Source: an uncultured Clostridia bacterium (lineage in GTDB: Bacteria; Bacillota; Clostridia; Oscillospirales; Ruminococcaceae). From it: a stretch of 64,000 nt of DNA. Below the pieces are notes generated by a model. It ran no database searches. It had not been told where the DNA came from and saw only the letters and a program-made list of their open reading frames with translations. The stretch spans positions 1 through 64,000 of the forward strand of contig CANQWC010000008.1 of the NCBI GenBank assembly GCA_947627455.1, read 5' to 3'. Shown here in pieces: positions 38,787-47,768 of this stretch. The first letter of the stretch is position 1; the number at the start of each line of letters is the position of its first letter. The translations under genes were made by a program, and so were the position numbers.

Positions 38787-41543
38787 ATGAAATATCCTTT
38801 TCAGAACCCCGATCTGAGCCTTGAAGAGCGTCTTGACGACCTCATTTCTCGGCTTACACTTGATGAAAAGATCAATATGCTCACAACCTATCAGCGCGGC
38901 GTTCCCCGCCTCGGTATTGAAGACCGGCACATCGGGGGTGAGGTTGCGCGCGGCTATGTCTCGCGAAATCCCGATGTCACAACCACGGTTCTTCCCCAGC
39001 CGATAGGCATGGCTGGAATGTTCGACCCCGAGCTGATGGAAAAGCTCGGCGAAATCGCGGGCATTGAGGCGAGAATCCTCAACTCCCGTAATCCTCACGG
39101 AAACCTGATGCTCTGGGGTCCGACGGTCGATGCCTGCCGCGACCCGCGTTGGGGCAGAAATGAAGAGAGCTACGGCGAAGACCCGTTTTTGAGCGGAAAG
39201 ATGTCGGCGGCCTATACCCGCGGAATGGCGGGAAGCCACCCGAAGTATATGCGCACCGTCCCGACGCTCAAGCACTTTTACGCCAACAACAACGAGGAGA
39301 AGCGGGCCTCCTGCGACGCAAACATCGACCCGCGCACCAAGAACGAATACTACCACGAATTTTTCAGGCGGCCTATCGAAGAGGGCGGCGCCCGCTCGAT
39401 GATGACCGCGTACAACTGCGTTTCGGGCGTCCCCGCGATAGTCAACCCCGATGTCAGAAACATCGTGAAAAACGAGTGGGGGCTTGATTTTGTCGTGACC
39501 GACGGCGGCGATTTCACCCAGAACGTCACCGCCCACCACTACTCTGATTCGCACGCCGAGACCCTCGCGCTCGCCCTTAAAGTGGGCACCGACATCATGA
39601 CCGACGGTTGGGAGACGGTCGCCGTTGCGGCTCGCGATGCGCTTTCACGCGGGCTCATCACCGAGGCAGACATCGACGGTTCGCTTCGGTGCAGCCTCAG
39701 AGGGCGGTTCAAGCTCGGCGAATTCGACCCGAAGGACAAAAACCCCTTCGCAAACCCCGACCCCGCGCTCATGGACTGCGAGGAGCACCGCAGGCTCAAC
39801 CACCGCGCAGCCCTTGAACAGTTCGTGCTGCTCAAAAACGACGGTTTCCTGCCGCTCAAAAAGGGCGTGAAAATCGCGCTGATAGGCGATCTTGCCGCAA
39901 AGTACCGCATGGACTGGTACACGGGGTATTCAAGCTATGCGATCACCGTTCTTGACGGCCTCAGAGAAAAATTCGGCGAGAAAAACATCGCCTTTGACGA
40001 CGGCTATGACCGCATCGTGATTCGCTCGAAAGAAAACGGCAAATACCTTGTCTGCGCCGACGACGGCACGCTCTATGCCTCTGCCGACAGCGCCGAGAGC
40101 GCTTCGGTCTTCATCAAGGCCGACTGGGGCGGCGAGGTGACATATACCGTTGAGGCGACGGGAAAATTCTTCACCGCCGAGACCCTCAAGGCCGACTCCG
40201 ACACCGCCTACCGCTGGTTCAATCAGGAGATCCTCCGCCCGAAGTATTCTCCCGAGGGCATCACATATGTAACCTACTTTAAGAATAAAGTTCTCGGCAT
40301 TGATGAAAACTCGGCCGTCACCGCGTTCGAGATCAAGACCCCGAAACCCCGCACCCTCTTTGAGGAAACCGTGATTTCAAGCGGCTGCGAGCGGGCGAAG
40401 GCCCTTGCAAAATCCGCCGATGTCGCGATAGTCTGCTGCGGCAACGACCCGATGATAATTGCCCGCGAGTGCTACGACCGCACGACGCTTTCGCTTGCGC
40501 CTCATCAGTCCGATGTTCTCTTCGCGGCCGCGAACGCCAACCCGAACACCCTGCTCACGCTGATTTCAAGCTATCCCTACGCCATCGGGCGCGAGGCAGA
40601 GGCGGTCAGGGCGGTGCTCTATACTTCCCATGCGGGCCCCGAGCTCGGCAGCGCATATGCCGAGGTGGTTTCGGGCGAGTATAACCCCGCGGGCAGGCTC
40701 GCCCAGACTTGGTACCGCTCGGAGGACGAGCTCCCCTCGATAAACGACTACGACATAATCTCTAACGATGTTACATATCTTTACTATCGCGGCAAGCCCC
40801 TTTACCCGTTCGGTTTCGGCCTGAGCTATTCAAAATTTGATTATTCCTCATTTGCGACATCTCGCAAGGACGGCAAAACTTATGTCACGTTCGACGTCAA
40901 AAACCTCTCAGATGTCGACGGCGAAGAGGTCGCTCAGGTCTATTTCAGGTCCGAGGGCTCCCGCGTGAAGCGCCCGCTGAAACAGCTCTGCGGCTTCAAG
41001 AGGGTGTTTATCCCCGCGAAGAAAACCGAGCGCGTGACTGTTGAAGTGCCCGACAGCGAGCTGCGGTTCTACGACGTCACCCGCGATAAATTCTGCGTCG
41101 AGAAGTGCGACGTAAGGTTCATGGCGGGGGCTTCGTGCGAGGATATCCGCCTCGGCGAAACGCTGAAAATCTACGGCGAAAAAATCCCCCCGCGCGACCT
41201 CGGAAAGACGGTCAGGGCGATAAACTACGACCTCAAAAAGGGCTCGCGAATGAAGTTTGCAAAGTACAGGGGCGAGCACTACATGCTCGGCGGCGAGCTT
41301 GAATTCAGAGGTTCAAAGTTCAGCGGCGAGAAGTCACTCCAACTGCTCTATGCCACAACTGGCCGACCCGCTATGCTTCGCGTTTTCTGCGATGGCGAGC
41401 TCATCAGCGAACAGCCCCTCGGCGGCACTGCCGCGGAGACGGATTTCACCTATGCGACGGTTAAAATCTCCCCGAAAAGGGGAGTGCACACCCTCAGACT
41501 TGCCCTCGACGGAATAAGCCTGCTTGAATTTAAATTTGCTTAA
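38787..41543 (+). CDS. Glycoside hydrolase family 3 enzyme, cytoplasmic
   Basis: This 918-residue GH3 enzyme has no signal peptide, so it likely cleaves imported oligosaccharides. The N-terminal barrel (about 1-290) has the GPTVDACRDPRWGRNEESYGEDP block, the KHFYANN block and the nucleophile Asp239 in VVTDGG. The second alpha/beta domain starts near LLKNDGFLPLKKG. An inserted beta-rich domain (about 405-530) resembles a fascin/PA14-type insert. It is followed by the SYPYAIGREAEAVRAVL segment, a fibronectin-III-like domain (KYVTFDVKNLSDVDGEEVAQVY type, about 690-790) and a C-terminal CBM6-like domain (about 810-918). The GGDF context is closer to beta-xylosidase/glucosidase members than to N-acetylglucosaminidases; substrate is not certain. 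I use the ATG at 38787 after AAAGGCGGAG; the longer ORF in the track runs through a terminator. Confidence 0.9.
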   Translation: MKYPFQNPDLSLEERLDDLISRLTLDEKINMLTTYQRGVPRLGIEDRHIGGEVARGYVSRNPDVTTTVLPQPIGMAGMFDPELMEKLGEIAGIEARILNSRNPHGNLMLWGPTVDACRDPRWGRNEESYGEDPFLSGKMSAAYTRGMAGSHPKYMRTVPTLKHFYANNNEEKRASCDANIDPRTKNEYYHEFFRRPIEEGGARSMMTAYNCVSGVPAIVNPDVRNIVKNEWGLDFVVTDGGDFTQNVTAHHYSDSHAETLALALKVGTDIMTDGWETVAVAARDALSRGLITEADIDGSLRCSLRGRFKLGEFDPKDKNPFANPDPALMDCEEHRRLNHRAALEQFVLLKNDGFLPLKKGVKIALIGDLAAKYRMDWYTGYSSYAITVLDGLREKFGEKNIAFDDGYDRIVIRSKENGKYLVCADDGTLYASADSAESASVFIKADWGGEVTYTVEATGKFFTAETLKADSDTAYRWFNQEILRPKYSPEGITYVTYFKNKVLGIDENSAVTAFEIKTPKPRTLFEETVISSGCERAKALAKSADVAIVCCGNDPMIIARECYDRTTLSLAPHQSDVLFAAANANPNTLLTLISSYPYAIGREAEAVRAVLYTSHAGPELGSAYAEVVSGEYNPAGRLAQTWYRSEDELPSINDYDIISNDVTYLYYRGKPLYPFGFGLSYSKFDYSSFATSRKDGKTYVTFDVKNLSDVDGEEVAQVYFRSEGSRVKRPLKQLCGFKRVFIPAKKTERVTVEVPDSELRFYDVTRDKFCVEKCDVRFMAGASCEDIRLGETLKIYGEKIPPRDLGKTVRAINYDLKKGSRMKFAKYRGEHYMLGGELEFRGSKFSGEKSLQLLYATTGRPAMLRVFCDGELISEQPLGGTAAETDFTYATVKISPKRGVHTLRLALDGISLLEFKFA

Positions 41544-41585
41544 TAAGAATATTCCCTCCCGCTGTAAAAATGTATAATTTAACTA

Positions 41586-41615
41586 TTGACATTTTCGGCG
41601 GGAGTGGGTTATAAT
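41586..41615 (+). promoter_or_regulatory. Promoter of the CxxC-repeat protein gene
   Basis: TTGACA, an 18-bp spacer and TATAAT. The predicted start is near 41622, leaving a leader of about 100 nt. Confidence 0.8.
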
Positions 41616-41622
41616 AACAGTA

Positions 41623-41639
41623 CGCATGGGCGACCTGCG
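41623..41639 (+). promoter_or_regulatory. Hairpin at predicted 5' end of the CxxC-repeat transcript
   Basis: CGCA-T-GG-GCGA-CC-TGCG folds into a short stem with one bulged T and a GNRA-type GCGA loop, beginning 8 bases after the -10 box. Confidence 0.5.
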
Positions 41640-41719
41640 AATACCTAAGAAATCCCTGCTTCCCGCGCTAATATTTTCAACGCGAGAAATTTTTTGTGCA
41701 TAGAATTGGAGGAAAAACT

Positions 41720-44700
41720 ATGATGAAGACTCTCAGAGCCGCGTGTTCGGTGATACTCTGCCTGTCGCTGCTGTTTTCGGGAACATTCACTTCCGTTTAC
41801 GCAGTCGGCGACACCGCGGCAATCGCAACTGAACCCCACGCACATATCCATTCGGCCGACCCCGCCCCGATAGCGGACACAAACACCGTAAGAACGCTTT
41901 ATAGTAAGGACGGTATTACTGTTAAGATCGCTCTTTTAAGCGATCACTTCGGCTCGTCCAACGGCGCTTATGTTTGTGAGACCCCTGACGCTGTTCTTGT
42001 CGAATCTGCCGACGAAGTTATCACGGCTGTTAATTTTTACACCGCCGAGTGGAAGAAAGGCGAGACGGCAACGGATTATAAACTCGCAAAAGATAAAATA
42101 ATCGAGGGCTGCAATGCCGAGGGCCTTAATTCCGCAAGCGTCACCGCGACGATGGCCGAGGGCACCACGGGCAACGTTATCATTGTGATCACCTGCGGAG
42201 GAAAAGAAACCGAGGTTTCGTTTGCGATTTCCCATATGATGGGCGGCCGTGAAGGCGCTTCGTACGGTGCAACCTGCACTCAGAAGCCGAGAAAAGAGAC
42301 CCACTATATTTGCAAAGTATGCGACATAGTATATTCTATCACCGATTCTTATGATAAGAATATTCCTGCTAAGGGTCATACTTTTGAGGATTACACCGTC
42401 ACGTCTACATGTGAGGAAGGCGCAACAATCACATATGAGAAGTGCACAGAGTGCGGTTTTGTACAGCTAAAAGATGGCTCAAACATTAACAATGAGAAGC
42501 ACAGCTTTACTGTTGACGGTTCTAAGGAGCCGACATGCTACACCGACGGCGTCACCTATAAAAAGTGCGAAAACTGTGATGTAATCGACCCTGAATCTGT
42601 CAAGACGGCAGAATCGCTTTCCCATAATTTCCCAAGGCCGAGCGACCCGACAAACGAAGTAATTCCTCCGAGCTGCGAAGAATGGGGAAAGATAATCCGG
42701 AAATGTAAGAACGACGGCTGCGACGCCTATGTAGAGACCCTTAAAGGCTCGCCGAAGGGCCACAAATGGGTGCTTGAGGGCGAATATACCGTCGAGCCAA
42801 CCTGCGGCCGAAACGGCGTCGGCAAGGCAAAGTGTGAAAACTGTGGCGAGATCGACGAGAGCCACGAATTCCCCGCGCCCGCAGGTCATAACTTCAATGT
42901 ATACAAAGAGATTTTAGCGCCTACATGCACCGCAGACGGCTATGCAAACTATGTCTGCGCAAACTGCGGCATTGAGAAAGATGAATCTGAGAGGGTTACC
43001 CTCAAAGCGCTCGGCCACGTTCCCGAGGCTGATGACAACGACTGCACCACGCCTGTCAAGTGCTCAAAGTGCGGTGAAACCGTCACTGAAGGTAAGCAGG
43101 AGCATAAATTTAAGGTCAACTATACCTATGACGGGCGCAGCCACTGGAGAGTCTGCTCAAACAAGGGCTGCAGTCAGACCACTGAGATTGAGCCGCACGT
43201 TCGCCCCGAGAACAAAAAGACCTGCACATTAGACTTTATCTGCAGCGTTTGCAACAAATATATCGCTGGCACTCCGCATAAATACGCTGATACTTATGAA
43301 TCCGACACTCAGCGCCATTCAAAGACCTGCCTCAATTGCGGATTTGTCATGTCGTACCCCCATACCTATGTAAACGATGACAACTGCTCGACGCCTCTTA
43401 TCTGCACGGTTTGCAATCAGGTCATCGCACCTGCGAGGGAGAGCCACCGCCACGATATCTGGATCAACAAGGGCGATTATCACGAGAGTGACTGCTCGAA
43501 CCCTTACTGCACAGTTATTGTAACAGGCGACCATACTTACGGTGAGCCCGAAGTTATCAACGAGATAAAGGCCACCTGCACCACGGCGGGTTCAAAGACG
43601 CTTGTCTATACCTGCACCGCCAACGGCTGCAGCGCAAGAAAAGTTGAAGAAGTAACTTCCGAAGCGACGGGCCACTCTTTGGGCGAGTGGATAGTCGAGG
43701 AGACAACCTGTGAGGACACAAGAAAATATCAGGAATGCGCAAACTGCGGCGAGAAGTTTTACGATACAGATCCTAATGACGGCGTGCACACCTGGTCTGC
43801 GGATTATGTAGTTACAAAGCCTGCTACCTGTCAGAGCGAGGGAAGCGAAGCGATCGTCTGCACTGTCTGCGGAACCGAGCGCGAGAGCCGAGTTGTTCCG
43901 ATGCTCGCGCACTCCTATGATATGACTGCTCCCACTCGCGTAGAGCCTGCCACCTGTGTCGACAGCGGCCTCAATCACTATGCATGCATTTACGGCTGCG
44001 GAACCGAGACTGCCGAACAGATTCTTCCTCTCGGCCATACCTACGGCGAGTATGCCTACAACGGCGACGCCGACTGTCAGAAGGCAGGAACGAAGACCCA
44101 CCGCTGCAGCGTCTGCGGCGCTCAGGAAACTGTCGATGACCCCGAGCACCCGCAGACTGAGCACTCCTTCACGATGTATACCTATCAGAACGATGCGACC
44201 ATCGAACATGACGGAACTGAGGTTGCTTTCTGCGACTACGGCTGCGGCGCCACCGACACACGCACCGCCGCAAATACAAAGCTTCATCAGCACACCTTCA
44301 CCAACTATGTTATAGTCACCGAGGCGACCTGCACCACCAACGCTTTTGAACAGGCCAAGTGCGATATATGCGGCACGCCTTCTGAGATTGTCGAGATTTC
44401 GGACAGCGCTCTCGGCCACGTCGGCGGAGCTCCCGCTGTCGTCACTCCCGCGACCTGCACCGAAGGCGCATTCATGACAATTTCCTGCGAGAGGTGCGGA
44501 GTTGTTCTTGAAAGCGGCGTTGATGAGAACTCCGTTCTCGGCCACAGCTTCACGAATTATGTCTACAACAACGATGCCACTGTCGATATGGACGGCACCG
44601 AAACCGCCGTCTGCGACCGCGGCTGCGGTGCTGTCGATACAAGGACGAAGCCGGGCACGAAGCTTGAGTCTGAGCATGTTTTCACTAACTATGTTTATAA

Positions 44701-46138
44701 CAACGATGCGACCTGCACCAACGGCACCGAGACAGCTTACTGCGACAACGGCTGCGGAACCACTCACACCCGTGAGGCGGTCGGCACCGCTCTCGGTCAC
44801 GCTTACGGCGACCCGATTGTTGTGACTCCCGCGACATGTACCGAAGCAGAAACAGTAAAATATACCTGCACCCGCTGCGGCTCAGAGTCTGAGATCACCG
44901 TCTTGGGGGCTGCTCTCGGCCACGATTATGAATCGGTCGTTGTGTCCCCTGCGACCTGCACCGAGGCAGAAATTGTCAAAACCGTCTGCTCGCGCTGCGG
45001 CGACGCGACCGAACCTGTTAAAAACGGTGAACCTCTCGGGCATGACTACGGCGACCCCGTTGTCACTCCCGCGACCTGCACCGAGGCCGAGACCGTTAAA
45101 ACCGTCTGCTCCCGCTGCGGAGCTGAGACCGAGCCTATTGAAAACGGCGCGCCTCTCGGCCACGATTACGGCGACCCCGTCGTTGTATCGCCCGCAACCT
45201 GTACCGAGGACGAAGTAGTTAAATACGTTTGCTCGCGCTGCGAGGAAGAATATACGGAGACCGTCGAGGGCACTGCCAAGGGCCATGTCTCCGACGACGG
45301 AACCGTCACCAAGGAGCCTACCGAGACTGAGTACGGCGAAAAGACCTATAAGTGCACGGTGTGCGGAGCTGTACTTCGCATCGAGTTTATCGATCCTCTC
45401 GGCCCTGTCGGTGATGTTGACGTCGGCACCGAGTCGGGCGTGGGTGCGCCCGAGGTCTCTGTCGACGGCGAAGCTCTTGCCGATGCCGTTCTCACTCCCG
45501 AGGACGAAGAGGTCATCAGCAACGGCGGCACGATTGACATAGTTCTCACCGTTGATGACGCAAGCGCGACGGTTTCTGAGGGCGATATTGCGCTCACCGC
45601 TTCTGTTTCCGAGGGCTATGACGTCGGAAGATATCTCGACATCAACCTCACGAAATACGTCAACGGCGTTGAAAACAAGATCGAGGAGACCAACAGCGCA
45701 ATCAGAATCGTCATTGAAATTCCCGACGATCTTCTCAGCGAGACCAACCGCGTCTATAAGATCGTGAAGATTCACAACGGCGTGCCCGAGCTTCTTGACG
45801 ACCTCGACGACGTGAGAAACACCATCACGTTTGAGACTTCGGAATTCTCGACCTACGCCATCGTGATGAAGGATTCGACGCCTGCGGTTACTCCGCCGCC
45901 TGTCCACCGCCACGCCTTTGCGGGCTGGTCGTATGACAGCCTCCGCCACTGGATGCAGTGCATGACCTGCGGTATGTCTGTCGGCTATGAGCCTCACACC
46001 TATGTCAACGGCATATGCTCTCGCTGCGGCTTCATCAACTACTCTTACACCGAGCCTATTCCCGAAACCGAAAGCGGCGAGGAAATAATAGTTGTCGACG
46101 AGGCCACCGAAGGCAGCTTCGGCGAGACCGACGACTGA
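41720..46138 (+). CDS. Secreted protein with about 29 CxxC/His modules
   Basis: This 1472-residue secreted protein has a signal peptide (MMKTLRAACSVILCLSLLFSG, cleavage near VYA). After a short domain to about residue 190, a tandem array of units of about 40 residues runs to about 1220. Each unit has an ATC-T/E-x-G start, a CxxCG knuckle and a GH/H near its end, a Cys3-His pattern that could bind zinc or form disulphides. A beta-sandwich domain (about 1230-1390, ending in an FSTYAIV motif) follows, then a Pro linker and two more CxxC units at the C-terminus. There is no sortase or membrane anchor, so it is probably released or wall-associated non-covalently. The ATG at 41720 follows TTGGAGGAAAA. 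Such arrays occur in Clostridia surface proteins but their function is not known. Confidence 0.8.
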   Translation: MMKTLRAACSVILCLSLLFSGTFTSVYAVGDTAAIATEPHAHIHSADPAPIADTNTVRTLYSKDGITVKIALLSDHFGSSNGAYVCETPDAVLVESADEVITAVNFYTAEWKKGETATDYKLAKDKIIEGCNAEGLNSASVTATMAEGTTGNVIIVITCGGKETEVSFAISHMMGGREGASYGATCTQKPRKETHYICKVCDIVYSITDSYDKNIPAKGHTFEDYTVTSTCEEGATITYEKCTECGFVQLKDGSNINNEKHSFTVDGSKEPTCYTDGVTYKKCENCDVIDPESVKTAESLSHNFPRPSDPTNEVIPPSCEEWGKIIRKCKNDGCDAYVETLKGSPKGHKWVLEGEYTVEPTCGRNGVGKAKCENCGEIDESHEFPAPAGHNFNVYKEILAPTCTADGYANYVCANCGIEKDESERVTLKALGHVPEADDNDCTTPVKCSKCGETVTEGKQEHKFKVNYTYDGRSHWRVCSNKGCSQTTEIEPHVRPENKKTCTLDFICSVCNKYIAGTPHKYADTYESDTQRHSKTCLNCGFVMSYPHTYVNDDNCSTPLICTVCNQVIAPARESHRHDIWINKGDYHESDCSNPYCTVIVTGDHTYGEPEVINEIKATCTTAGSKTLVYTCTANGCSARKVEEVTSEATGHSLGEWIVEETTCEDTRKYQECANCGEKFYDTDPNDGVHTWSADYVVTKPATCQSEGSEAIVCTVCGTERESRVVPMLAHSYDMTAPTRVEPATCVDSGLNHYACIYGCGTETAEQILPLGHTYGEYAYNGDADCQKAGTKTHRCSVCGAQETVDDPEHPQTEHSFTMYTYQNDATIEHDGTEVAFCDYGCGATDTRTAANTKLHQHTFTNYVIVTEATCTTNAFEQAKCDICGTPSEIVEISDSALGHVGGAPAVVTPATCTEGAFMTISCERCGVVLESGVDENSVLGHSFTNYVYNNDATVDMDGTETAVCDRGCGAVDTRTKPGTKLESEHVFTNYVYNNDATCTNGTETAYCDNGCGTTHTREAVGTALGHAYGDPIVVTPATCTEAETVKYTCTRCGSESEITVLGAALGHDYESVVVSPATCTEAEIVKTVCSRCGDATEPVKNGEPLGHDYGDPVVTPATCTEAETVKTVCSRCGAETEPIENGAPLGHDYGDPVVVSPATCTEDEVVKYVCSRCEEEYTETVEGTAKGHVSDDGTVTKEPTETEYGEKTYKCTVCGAVLRIEFIDPLGPVGDVDVGTESGVGAPEVSVDGEALADAVLTPEDEEVISNGGTIDIVLTVDDASATVSEGDIALTASVSEGYDVGRYLDINLTKYVNGVENKIEETNSAIRIVIEIPDDLLSETNRVYKIVKIHNGVPELLDDLDDVRNTITFETSEFSTYAIVMKDSTPAVTPPPVHRHAFAGWSYDSLRHWMQCMTCGMSVGYEPHTYVNGICSRCGFINYSYTEPIPETESGEEIIVVDEATEGSFGETDD
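42250..45380 (+). repeat. CxxC/His module array
   Basis: About 27 modules with CxxC (or CxxxC/CxYGCG variants) lie in tandem. The last four (44810-45260) are nearly alike, repeating GDPVVxxPATCTE and CSRCG with a LGHDYGDP junction, which indicates recent duplication by unequal crossing-over. Confidence 0.8.
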
Positions 46139-46157
46139 TAACAGCTTAAATAAAGCG

Positions 46158-46191
46158 ACAGCGCTCAGCAAAATGTTGAGCGCTGTTTTTT
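46158..46191. terminator. Intrinsic terminator between CxxC-repeat gene and dpaB
   Basis: ACAGCGCTCA pairs with TGAGCGCTGT and is followed by T6, serving the + strand gene. The T-run touches the dpaB stop codon region of the convergent gene. Confidence 0.88.
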
Positions 46192-46771
46192 ACCCCCTCA
46201 TCATCGGTTGAAGCTGAGTTCCGCTCATCGCGGCGGCGAGAGCCTCTTCAAGAAGGCTGAAGTCGGCGACGGCGGACATCGGTTTTTTGACGATGTCGTC
46301 CTGGCGGTAGGGGACGAAGTAGAAATTTCTGTAATTTTGCAGCGCGCCGATATTCTTCGCGGCGGCGGCAAGGGCGTCGTTTGTCGAGATCGCGGTGAGA
46401 ACAGGCCGCGAATTGCGGATATGGCTCTTCACGGCCATCGTGACGGGCGTGTCGTTGACCCCGCTTGAAAGCTTCGCGAGGGTGTTCGAGGTGCATGGCG
46501 CGACGACGAGGATATCAAACATTTTTTTCGGGCCGATCGGCTCGGCGGCCTCGATGGTGTGAATAATTTCTTTTTTCGTGATGCCCGTCAGCCGCTCGCG
46601 GGTCTGCTCGGCAGTTCCGAAGCGGGTCGAGAGGTTATAGGCGTTGAACGAGGCTATCGGCGTGACGTCGTGGCCGAGCGCGCAGAGCCTTTCCATCGCG
46701 CGAAAAGACTCTTCAAAGGTGCAGAACGAGCCCGTCAGCGCATAGCCGATCTTATATTTCGGGCAGTCCAT
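46190..46771 (-). CDS. dpaB: Dipicolinate synthase subunit B
   Basis: This 193-residue flavoprotein-like subunit of dipicolinate synthase (SpoVFB) works with DpaA to oxidise dihydrodipicolinate to dipicolinic acid in the mother cell during sporulation. The N-terminus KIGYALTGSFCTFEES matches the SpoVFB start, and VVAPCTSNTLAKLSSGVNDTPVTMA is the conserved cofactor-type block shared with phosphopantothenoylcysteine decarboxylases. It overlaps the 3' end of dpaA by 20 bp, so translation is coupled. Both genes are on the - strand. Confidence 0.93.
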   Translation of the reverse strand: MDCPKYKIGYALTGSFCTFEESFRAMERLCALGHDVTPIASFNAYNLSTRFGTAEQTRERLTGITKKEIIHTIEAAEPIGPKKMFDILVVAPCTSNTLAKLSSGVNDTPVTMAVKSHIRNSRPVLTAISTNDALAAAAKNIGALQNYRNFYFVPYRQDDIVKKPMSAVADFSLLEEALAAAMSGTQLQPMMRG

Positions 46772-47597
46772 TTTCGACGGCCTCCTCTGTCTCGATTATC
46801 CTTTCCGCGATGAGATATCCCGCCGTCTTCGGGGCGGTTTTCCCGGGCAGCCCCGGGGCGGTGAGCGCCTTGATTCCGAGCTCTTTTGCCGCTTCAAAAT
46901 CAGTGCCGTAGGGCTTTGAGGCGAGGTCAAGAACAAGGCAGTCTTTTTTCATGAGCATTAGCTCATCTCTGCCGAGGATATTCTTCGGGACGGTGTTTAT
47001 AACCGTGTCGGCGGATTTAAGCATATCTTCATCTAAGAATCCGCAGGGGGAATAGCCGAGCTCTCGGGCGGCCTCTCTCGCCGTTTCCGAGCGCGCTGAG
47101 ACCGAAGCCCTTGCGCCGAGAGCAGAGAGCGCCTTTGCGCAGGCTTTGCCGACGCGGCCGAAGCCCAAAATCGCGGCGGACGAGCCGTCGACGGAAATAT
47201 CCGTCTCGCGAAGAATTATTTCGACCGCTCCCTCGGCGGTCAGAAGCGCATTTTTAAGCGTGAGCTCTTCATCGTCAAAAAAGTCGTGAACCTTCGCGCA
47301 GCGCTCGGCGCAGTAGCTGAGAAAGCTCTCTGAAAGCCCGCCGCCGAAGAGCGTTCCGCCGTATTTTAAAAGCTCGAGGACGGAAACATCGGGGATTTTT
47401 TGGCTGAGCTCGGGGGCGTTGAGGTATCCCTCGGAAAATGAGAGATATGGCAGCACAACAATGTCCGCCTGTTTTATTTCCCATATCGGGCGGCTTTTCG
47501 CGAAGCCGTAGGTGTAAACTTCAAATGTGTCGGCGAGCCGCTCTGAGGCATACTCCATTCGGCGGTCTCCGCCCATCACAAGAAGGGTCTTTTTCAT
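46752..47597 (-). CDS. dpaA: Dipicolinate synthase subunit A
   Basis: This 281-residue SpoVFA-type subunit has an N-terminal domain starting VMGGDRRMEYASERL and an NAD(P)-binding Rossmann domain with GFGRVGKACAKAL near residue 145. It makes dipicolinic acid with DpaB. The ATG at 47597 is chosen because AGGAG lies 8 bases upstream; the GTG at 47606 overlaps that site. A CATAGACTG sequence with AC 17 bp upstream (about 47630-47660, - strand) faintly resembles a sigma-K promoter. Dipicolinate genes are strong evidence that the host forms endospores. Confidence 0.93.
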   Translation of the reverse strand: MKKTLLVMGGDRRMEYASERLADTFEVYTYGFAKSRPIWEIKQADIVVLPYLSFSEGYLNAPELSQKIPDVSVLELLKYGGTLFGGGLSESFLSYCAERCAKVHDFFDDEELTLKNALLTAEGAVEIILRETDISVDGSSAAILGFGRVGKACAKALSALGARASVSARSETAREAARELGYSPCGFLDEDMLKSADTVINTVPKNILGRDELMLMKKDCLVLDLASKPYGTDFEAAKELGIKALTAPGLPGKTAPKTAGYLIAERIIETEEAVENGLPEI

Positions 47598-47709
47598 GTA
47601 TTTCACTCCTAACAGGAAGTTATGCTTCAGTCTATGCGCCTCGGCGGTCAGGCGTTACCTTTCGGCAAAATAGATAAAGAATCGGGCGTTTTTTCATCAC
47701 CAAAGGCTA

Positions 47710-47739
47710 TTGAAAGTGTGCGCTCGGGCATGATATAAT
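47710..47739 (+). promoter_or_regulatory. Promoter of the DUF1846 gene
   Basis: TTGAAA, an 18-bp spacer and TATAAT with an upstream TG (extended -10). The ATG lies 30 bases downstream. Confidence 0.75.
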
Positions 47740-47768
47740 TATCTAAATATTGCATTTTCGGAGGGAAT

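Noticed and set aside
43592-46171. Long antisense ORFs of 402 and 429 residues opposite the CxxC-repeat gene
   Set aside because: They lie in the codon-shadow of a repetitive GC-rich gene, lack ribosome sites and known motifs, and the sense strand has signal peptide, repeats and promoter.
47630-47660. Sigma-K promoter for dpaA
   Set aside because: CATAGACTG with AC 17 bp upstream is only a partial match to the consensus; kept as a remark in the gene entry but not as a feature.
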